DNA from: Phallus indusiatus
Taxonomy: Eukaryota; Basidiomycota; Agaricomycetes; Phallales; Phallaceae
Length of the DNA: 64,000 nt
Direction of reading: 5' to 3'
Assembly: GCA_027605045.1 (NCBI GenBank)
Contig: JAQFWX010000003.1
Location: 186,001 to 250,000, forward strand
The notes below the pieces were generated by a model. The model was given only the letters and a program-made list of their open reading frames with translations, was not told where the DNA came from and did not search any database. This document shows positions 57,294 through 64,000 of the stretch, in pieces (positions within the stretch are counted from its first letter, which is position 1; every line of letters starts with the position of its first letter). A program made the position numbers and the translations under genes.

Positions 57294-60200
57294 ATGGTCG
57301 ACTCGGTGGCTCAAAGCGACTTGGAAGGTGGCAAACAGTCTGATACCATAGACAACTTAGTATCCCTCTTCCGCGATTTTCTTGGTTGGTTTTCTTGTTT
57401 TGTGGAAGGAGATGAAAATATTTCGCTGACTGCGTTTGATCTGATATCAAGAAGCCGCACCTAACAACCCGGAGCTAAGAACGTCGTCATCGAATAATCC
57501 CAGTCATGCTGATACTACAACGCAACGAAACGCGGCAGGACATAAGAGGTTTTTCGGGTTGACTAAAGGGTTATCACTAGATAATGGTTGTGAGTGTTTT
57601 TTAAGCAATATTTCATCCGCGCACTTTTTAACATCTCGCGCATAAGCAAGTAATCGATACGATTATGAACAGAAATATCCACGAGATCGATTTGGAGAGG
57701 AGACAGCCGAAAACGCTCGCATTTGGTTGACATACCTTGACGAAGCCGAAGCGTTTGATCGCGAGAGAGTAGAAGGGTGGAAAGAGACGGTAGATGTTCT
57801 CCTGGTTTTTGTAACTAGAACACGTTTTTTTGTGATTATATTCAAAAGCCTAATTTTCATGGTTAGGCTGGTCTCTTTTCCGGTGTTATAACGACATTCA
57901 TCTCACAAGCTTCTCAAAGCCTCCAGCAAGACAATACACAAGTCACTGCGTCGTTAATATTCGAAACAGTTCAGATATTACGGGCACAATTCAGTGGGTT
58001 ACCGATAAACAATGTCCCCAAGTCAACAATAACTCCTACTTCGCCATTTACACCATCCACGAATGCATCTTTGGTGAACGGTCTATGGTTCACCAGTTTG
58101 GCGATTACACTATCTGCAGCGCTGTTCGCGGTTCTCGCCAAACAATGGTTGTATTATTACAGGGTTTCGATTTCCGGAACGGCAAATGAAAAAGTGAGAG
58201 CCAGGCAGTTGCGGTTCAATGGCTTTGAACAGTGGAAGGTCGCAGCCATCGTTGACCTCCTCCCTATTCTCCTTCACCTAGCTGTCGGCATGTTCCTCAC
58301 CGGAATTATGATACTATTATTCCCTTTGGATGCTCACATCGCCTGGGCTATTGTTGCTATCACGGGAATCACTTATACTTTATATTTTATCTCCGTGATA
58401 TTACCCATTTGGTACCCGGAATGCCCATACATCACTTCGCTGACGATTTATGTTGGAATTCTCTTTTTCGTTTTACGAGAAAGTCTTCGCTGGGTTGGCA
58501 CGGTTTTGAATAAAGGTTTTCGGGCTGTTTGGGAAAAAGTGAATTCTCAAGTTCGGCGTATGATTCAGCATCTTGTTCATTACACCCTGGGTCTCTTCCA
58601 ACATCTTTTCGTGCTCGTCCTGAAATTGCCTGGCGGCGTGCACAACGGTCTTCATAAACATCTACCCAAAATAATCTCTGCTGATTTCCCGAACTTCGCG
58701 AACTGGAGAGAAGAGAAAGTAAAGCAAGCTGTCTCAAACGCAACTTCTCTCGATTCCCAGGCGGTCAGTTGGCTTTACATGGCCTCGGCTGATAGAAGTG
58801 CTCATCGAATTATTGCACGATCTGTAGCTGTGCATCCAACCATGGGTGAACAATTCGAGAATAAGGTGACTTCGCTCTTCCGTACCCTCGAGGCCAGCGA
58901 AACAAATGTCGTAGATCTGCGTTACAGACTTTGTCTGGCTTTCTTGACCCACAATCCCCACGAATACTGGGAGCAATTCCTGTCTATCCCTGATCATGTT
59001 GCCGAAAGTGTGCTGGAGGAGGAGGAGTACAAAAGCTATCGTCGCTTTACACGCCCTGGGAGAATAACTCTCTTGTATGCTGTCGACATCAAATTCCCGC
59101 TGGTCATGTGGTGTTGGTTTTTAAAAATTACGTCACACCATGATACAGTGGCTGCACATATACTCAAGTGTCGACAGACTAATCTCTTCCTTTGGAAATT
59201 TGATCCTAGTCGTGAACTCGTGCATAGCGCGGGGTTGGTACACTTTGATAGTGAAGAAATGGGATGGTGGAAACTTGAATTCCTCTTTGATTACTTTGGA
59301 CTCGACAAGCCTGACTGTTCCTCGGAAGCCAAATCTTATGCAACATGCTATCTCCTTTTTATCACGGTCTATCGTCAACTTACCTCCGCTGACCCCCTTA
59401 TCACTTACAAAGAAGAGAGACAGAAGTCCTTGGATCATTTGTTTTCCAGCTTTCGGTCGTACTATCGTTCCTCCAATGAATTTCGGACAGACTTCACTTT
59501 CTTCAAAGACGTTCTCTGTGTGGACTCATTCTGGTCCGAGTCTATGACGAATGACGCCCGACATGCGGCAGCATCATGCCTGGGCCCTTTCGCGGCGGAA
59601 GAGGATATCTACTTCCCTTATCTCGATCGTCACGACCTCTCTCTTATATATCAATGGTGTTCACGAGATCTCCGGCAAGACGTTTCAGGTCTCACACATA
59701 CCCTTTCCCCAATCTTGCTCAGGCCACGAAATCGCCACCATTTATCCACAATCCTCTTGAACGACCCGAATGCCACATACCACCTATCAATGTGCCTGAA
59801 AAACATGGAAAGTGTTTGCCATATTTCTCAAGTTAAAGCCACGCTCATATCTTCACGCCTAATGGATCTCCTCGACTCTGTGAAGGTGCCCCTGTCTACT
59901 GTTTTTTACAATCCGTCCGTCCTTGCTCAACTATGGAAAATGGTTTTAATTCCCAATAATCAGGATGCGAAGCAATTCTTCCGCCTTGTAAAATCAAAAC
60001 TCAATAGGGAAAAGTTGGATGAGCTGTTGTCTGCCATGAATCATCAAGTACAATCTAATTACAGCATAATGGCACGCCTCGGGTTTAGTGATGAGTTACA
60101 GGCATCTTTGCGTGTGTTTGAACAAATGATAGGTCGATACTACGAACAATCCACACCCTCAGGTTCATTGTCGAACAGGAATCACGATAACGAAGAGCGC

Positions 60201-60335
60201 GCTCAGGTGCCTGGTCCGAGTGAGGTATTTCTTTCCACAATTCTATCATCGTCGCATGCTAAGGGATATATTTGTACACAGCGTCAAAATCATAGCTCTG
60301 TAGCTAATTGGAGGAAAAAAGCATTCGGGTGCTAA
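57294..60335 (+). CDS. DUF6535 domain membrane protein
   Basis: Model: exons 57294-57384, 57452-57589, 57647-57810 and 57867-60335, phase-consistent, 953 aa. The first exon (MVDSVAQSDLEGGK) and its weak GTTGGT donor are the least certain. The DUF6535 core begins in exon 3 (KYPRDRFGEETAENARIWLT, YLDEAEAFDRERVEGWKETV, DVLLVF) and continues into exon 4 (AGLFSGVITTFISQASQSLQ, LVNGLWFTSLAITLSAALFA, VLAKQWLYYYRVSISG). Four membrane segments are visible in total, the last two around DLLPILLHLAVGMFLTGIMI and IAWAIVAITGITYTLYFISV. A long soluble C-terminal region (about 600 residues) has no recognised fold. The family is strongly expanded in agaricomycetes and its function is unknown. It interrupts the F-box array between copies 11 and 12. 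Confidence 0.86.
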
Positions 60336-61226
60336 AAGCCACCGCCCAAACTGTGTAGATAATGAAAAGAAAATCGCGTCAACCGCACTTTATATTGTTG
60401 AAGAAACGGGTTATCTGGATTTGACGTTTGGAGCATACAGTCGTAGTTATATTTTTTTAGGACCCGGATCGAATCAAAGCCTATGTATCCGATATCATTA
60501 CGAATATATATACCTTGGCTTATAAAACTTCCATCCACCTCTTATTCAGAAACGCAGAGCAATGGTTCAGAGGTGTCATTCGCACATTCGACAATTCACA
60601 CCGACGACGGAGACCTGAATTGTACATTCCGCAAGGATCTCTCGGTCGCGTCTTTCTAATAACATAATACATGGTTCGTTAGGCCGCATGTCACTTACTA
60701 GAGGACTGTTCCTGTGCGCAGCCAAATGCAACAAATCTGCCGAATTGCGAGGCGTTGAAGACCTTCCAGATCGACCAAAGCTCAAGTCACTTTTCCAACG
60801 CACAAATGACGCTACTGTTGGACAGTCGTGATCCTGAAAGCGCCGCCGACGAGACGTATAGGGTCTCTGAGTGATCAAAAGAAGAGCAAAATGGGAGTAA
60901 TGAGAATGTCGGCATCGAGTATAGCGCAGAGTAGTCGCAACGTTGATCGATGATTGATGGTCATCCGCAACTGGGTTCGGTCAACCCTCGCCCCTCTTTT
61001 CTCTTTCCTTTGGGTCATCTGCAATTTAAATGAGACCCAGCAGCAGGAGGTTTAGTCACGGTAAGTTGTAAAATGTAATTTACGATGACACCGTCAAATT
61101 GTTGAAGACATGCCGAATATACGCAAAACAAGATATTAATGCTTAGCGCTTACCTAACAACCTGAACTCATCCTCTTACCTCCTCTTACGCACGAAGGCC
61201 ACAGCACCATACTATGTACTTAGAAG
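60336..61226. repeat. Intergenic: F-box-array module B and 5' promoter module
   Basis: Module B at about 60700-60860 (AAATCTGCCGAATTGCGAGG, then CGCCGCCGACGAGACG) and the 5' module at about 60960-61150 ahead of copy 12 (CTCTTTCCTTTGGGTCATCT, GAGACCCAGCAGCAGGAGG). No gene. Confidence 0.55.
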
Positions 61227-62779
61227 ATGACCAAACTACCTTTAGATGTTCTACACTACTTCATAGAATTTATCGACTATCCCAAAGATCTATTGTCTCT
61301 CGCATTAGCCGCTCGCGCCTTATACGCCCTCATCGTTCCTCGGCACATTGAATATCGTCGTATTTCTTGCCGAAGATCTTCTAAGCACCTATGGGAGCAT
61401 CTCTTGGACACTCCCTATGATGCTTGCTCTCGTATCAGATATTTAAACATTTCCAGATCTCGCGGTCGGACCAAAATTCCACGAGCGTGCATAGCCAAAC
61501 CCGAGTGGAATTTCAGATCGCCGCCTTCAAGGGGTCACGACACTAGAGATGATGATCCGGATGCTACTTTTGAGGCCTTTATTCAGGCACTTTCTAAAAT
61601 GGTCAACCTGAAAGCTTTCAAGTTCGAGGTAGGAGATGAAAGAGAGTTGAGTCTTATTGTTAAGGCAATCGGGGAAGCGGGTTGCGTTTTGGAAGAGTTA
61701 GGAGCGTTCTACAATTGCTCAAATACATCCCTTGACAGATCCATTCAAAAGGCAGATGATCCGAAAGAATTCTTGGTACGTTGCTATCTATTGACAACAA
61801 ATAAATGTCTTCATTAACATTGTGATTCAGCTATTTTACGACCACCTGCCCTCCCTTCGAAAATGTATCATCAGCGCTCAATATGATGTCCGCCTCTTGC
61901 AAATGATTTTGAATGCGCCTAACCTCACCCACATAAACGTGCGCTTGAATCACTCCCATTGCCATGCATTTATTTCAGGGTATTGGCCAAATCTTCAACA
62001 GCTCAGACTCTGTTGTCGATCGCCGATGCCTCCTACAAATGAAGATTACATATTCCTTTTGCAGAAATTTCTCCACCGTCATTCGAAACTTATTGTTCTA
62101 TCAAGCAACATTTTGCATCCTGGATGGGCAGTTGAATCCGATGATTTCCTCCCAAGTCTAACGTCTTTCTACGTCAAAAAATATTCGCAATCGCCTACCA
62201 TCACGGCTAATATTGCTGCACGTCTCGTGCATTTGGAAATGAACTGTTTACTCTACTTGTACCTTTCAAGAAATGGGATTATCCTATCCAATTTGAAAAC
62301 TTGTGTGTTTTGGGAAGCTGAGAGATTCACTCATCAACTTGCTATGATCGTCCCCAATATCCACAATCTCTGTATAACCTTCGGATTACTTTGGGACCAA
62401 AATACAAAACGCGAACGCCAGCACATCAACCCTGATGAGGTATGTTACCATTGATGAAGAATCCATTTCATTTCAGCGTCGTATTAACGCATCGCACTGA
62501 CAGGTTATGAAGCATGTCTCTTTTTACGCCAATTTCAAAAACCTACGCGTTCTTATAGGTCCTTTTCGTAATACACGAATGGATAATCATCTTCTTTGTA
62601 AAGCCTTGTATGAATTCCCTAGGCTTCTGTACACCGAAGTGAGACTTGATAATGGCGAACTCAAGTTTTGTCGTTTAAAGCGGGATGATATCGCTAAGGT
62701 GATGATATATGAATACGAGACGACGGGTATACCCGAGGAGTGTGATGTTTCCTCTTGGGACAGCCTTTACAGTTTATAG
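61227..62779 (+). CDS. F-box protein, array copy 12
   Basis: Exons 61227-61775, 61831-62439 and 62504-62779; 477 aa. F-box MTKLPLDVLHYFIEFIDYPK, YALIVPRHIEYRRI. Exon 1 keeps the segment KPEWNFRSPPSRGHDTRDDD that is shortened in copy 11. Intron 1 uses GTACGT. Exon 2: ILNAPNLTHINVRLNH, ISGYWPNLQQLRL. Exon 3: KNLRVLIGPFRNTRMDNHLL, ending SSWDSLYSL. It provides the intact reference for the LINE-interrupted copy 11 and the truncated copy 9. Confidence 0.88.
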
Positions 62780-63742
62780 ACATGGTGGTGAGTTGGTTAT
62801 ATTGCTTCGCTTCCTACGCACACAAATACTGAAGCTCGGTAGAATCGTCTTTGACTGGTCCAATCTCATAGTTTCCTCGTAAATCCTAGTAGATATTCGG
62901 GTCCGTCCAATCCTGGTCACTGCGCCACAGTTGTTTTCATGACTTCGCTACGCTAATCGCATGTGCGTCTGTTCTTAAAGTCAAACTCAACTTCGTTCGC
63001 AACTTCCATCTCTTATCATGCTATGGTTTTCACTGTTACTGTGTCCTGATCATGTATGCATCTTCGGGTTTTTGAAATCTATATATATATTGTTCAAGCC
63101 CATTTTACAGCGGGAAACTACTTAATCGTAGTAGTATGGCATGGCAATATGATCTGGAAACGTACGGATGGGGTCTTCGGATTGGAGTTAAGCGAGTTGG
63201 AGAGTTGGTTGTGGCGAGTGGATTCGGTGCACGATGTTCAAACCAAATACAGCACAGAGCAAGCATTTCTTGAGATAGAACACGTTAGTAAATAGATCCA
63301 GTCCTAAACCAGGTTCAGCTCACCCGTCGTGTGCACTATTCTTGGACATGATGCAGGAGCGGACATCGCTTTAGCTCGGTTGGGTATAATAAGTAAAGAC
63401 CAATTTATAAATGCGGCAGCAAAGACTGTAGCAACGCCACTATCATGTCATTCCTGAGCTTTGTCGAAGAGTGTTTGCGCAATGTGTTCCATGATCAAGC
63501 GTTCTTCGCGCCATTTGCATTTTGAATGGGATTTGAGAGATTCAATCGTGTATTTCGCGGTAAGCTCTCATTTATTTATGATGCTTCTAGAGAAATCGCC
63601 TGCACACATGTTGTATGAGATTATGAGGTGAGTCGGGAAACGCGGCCAAGAACAAAAACACGTCCAGTACACAAAACAGTTACAAACAAATATATCGAAT
63701 GTTTTCTGCACCCTCGCGCTCTAACTCACAGCATTTTGAAGG
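62780..63742. repeat. Intergenic F-box-array modules
   Basis: Post-stop block (GTGAGTTGGTTATATTGCTT), 3' block (about 62990-63110), then module C (about 63395-63480) with its downstream partner ending CGCGGTAAGCTCTCA at about 63570. It leads into the promoter of copy 13. Confidence 0.55.
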
Positions 63743-64000
63743 ATGCCTACGATACCTATAGACGTCCTTATTCACATAACTGATTTTATCGACCACCCAG
63801 TGGATCTATTGTCTTTTGCAGCAACAACTCGCGTGTTATACTTCATCATCGTTCCTCGACACATTGACTATCGCCGTATTTGTTACAGCAAAAGATCTTC
63901 GAAATACCTCTGGAGACATCTCTTGAATACCCCATATGATGCTTGCTCCCGTATTAGATATCTGAACGTTTCAAGAGCTCATGGTCGGACACAAATTCCA
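63743..64000 (+). CDS. F-box protein, array copy 13 (partial, runs off right edge)
   Basis: The first 86 codons of exon 1: F-box PIDVLIHITDFIDHPVDLLS, YFIIVPRHIDYRRI, then LWRHLLNTPYDACSRIRYLN and HGRTQIP. It is intact as far as visible and shows that the array continues beyond the window. Confidence 0.85.
   Translation, partial: MPTIPIDVLIHITDFIDHPVDLLSFAATTRVLYFIIVPRHIDYRRICYSKRSSKYLWRHLLNTPYDACSRIRYLNVSRAHGRTQIP

Noticed and set aside
57118..57450. 110-codon minus-strand ORF
   Set aside because: The opposite strand offers a phase-consistent first exon for the DUF6535 gene, and the minus frame has no recognisable feature.

Overview
The window is nuclear DNA of a filamentous basidiomycete, most likely an Agaricomycete. 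Genes carry many short (about 45-60 nt) GT..AG introns with CTAAC/CTGAC-like branch points, and the gene content is typical of that class: two TALE (HD1) and one classical (HD2) mating-type homeodomain genes, a beta-flanking gene, DUF6533 and DUF6535 proteins, a large F-box family and a LINE retrotransposon. No bacterial-type operon, rRNA, tRNA or CRISPR array was seen.

Layout. 1-360: 3' end of a GMC oxidoreductase. 1.4-2.4 kb (-): beta-flanking protein, a classic neighbour of the agaricomycete A/HD mating-type locus. 3.7-9.4 kb: housekeeping block with a small putative membrane protein (-), a POM34-like nucleoporin (+), a bacterial-type NAD(P)-glycerol-3-phosphate dehydrogenase (-) and the Golgi syntaxin SED5 (+). 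9.9-15.5 kb: three F-box genes, all on the minus strand. 16.2-23.8 kb: the mating-type core, HD1a (-), HD2 (-), HD1b (+); HD2 and HD1b are divergent across a 913-bp promoter region, and HD1a is a second HD1 paralogue in inverted orientation. 24.4-33.7 kb: four F-box genes, all plus strand. 34.3-42.3 kb: a mixed island with a SINE-like insertion, a GH78 rhamnosidase remnant, a DUF6533 seven-TM protein, an alpha/beta hydrolase and a 396-bp inverted-repeat element. 42.7-64 kb: five more plus-strand F-box copies (one 5'-truncated, one running off the end), interrupted by a 6.1-kb LINE inserted in intron 2 of one of them, and a DUF6535 membrane protein.

Twelve F-box copies are recognised in all. 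They share one three-exon design: exon 1 carries the F-box, exon 2 the leucine-rich body with a conserved GYWPNLQ block, and exon 3 a LRVLIGPF block. Left copies point left and right copies point right, so the array and the two HD1 genes have a mirror arrangement around HD2. The likely biology is mating-type recognition (HD1-HD2 heterodimerisation between mates) embedded in a fast-duplicating F-box cluster. A functional link between the two is only inference.

All splice models were made by eye from frame, splice consensus and family memory; no alignment or search was run.
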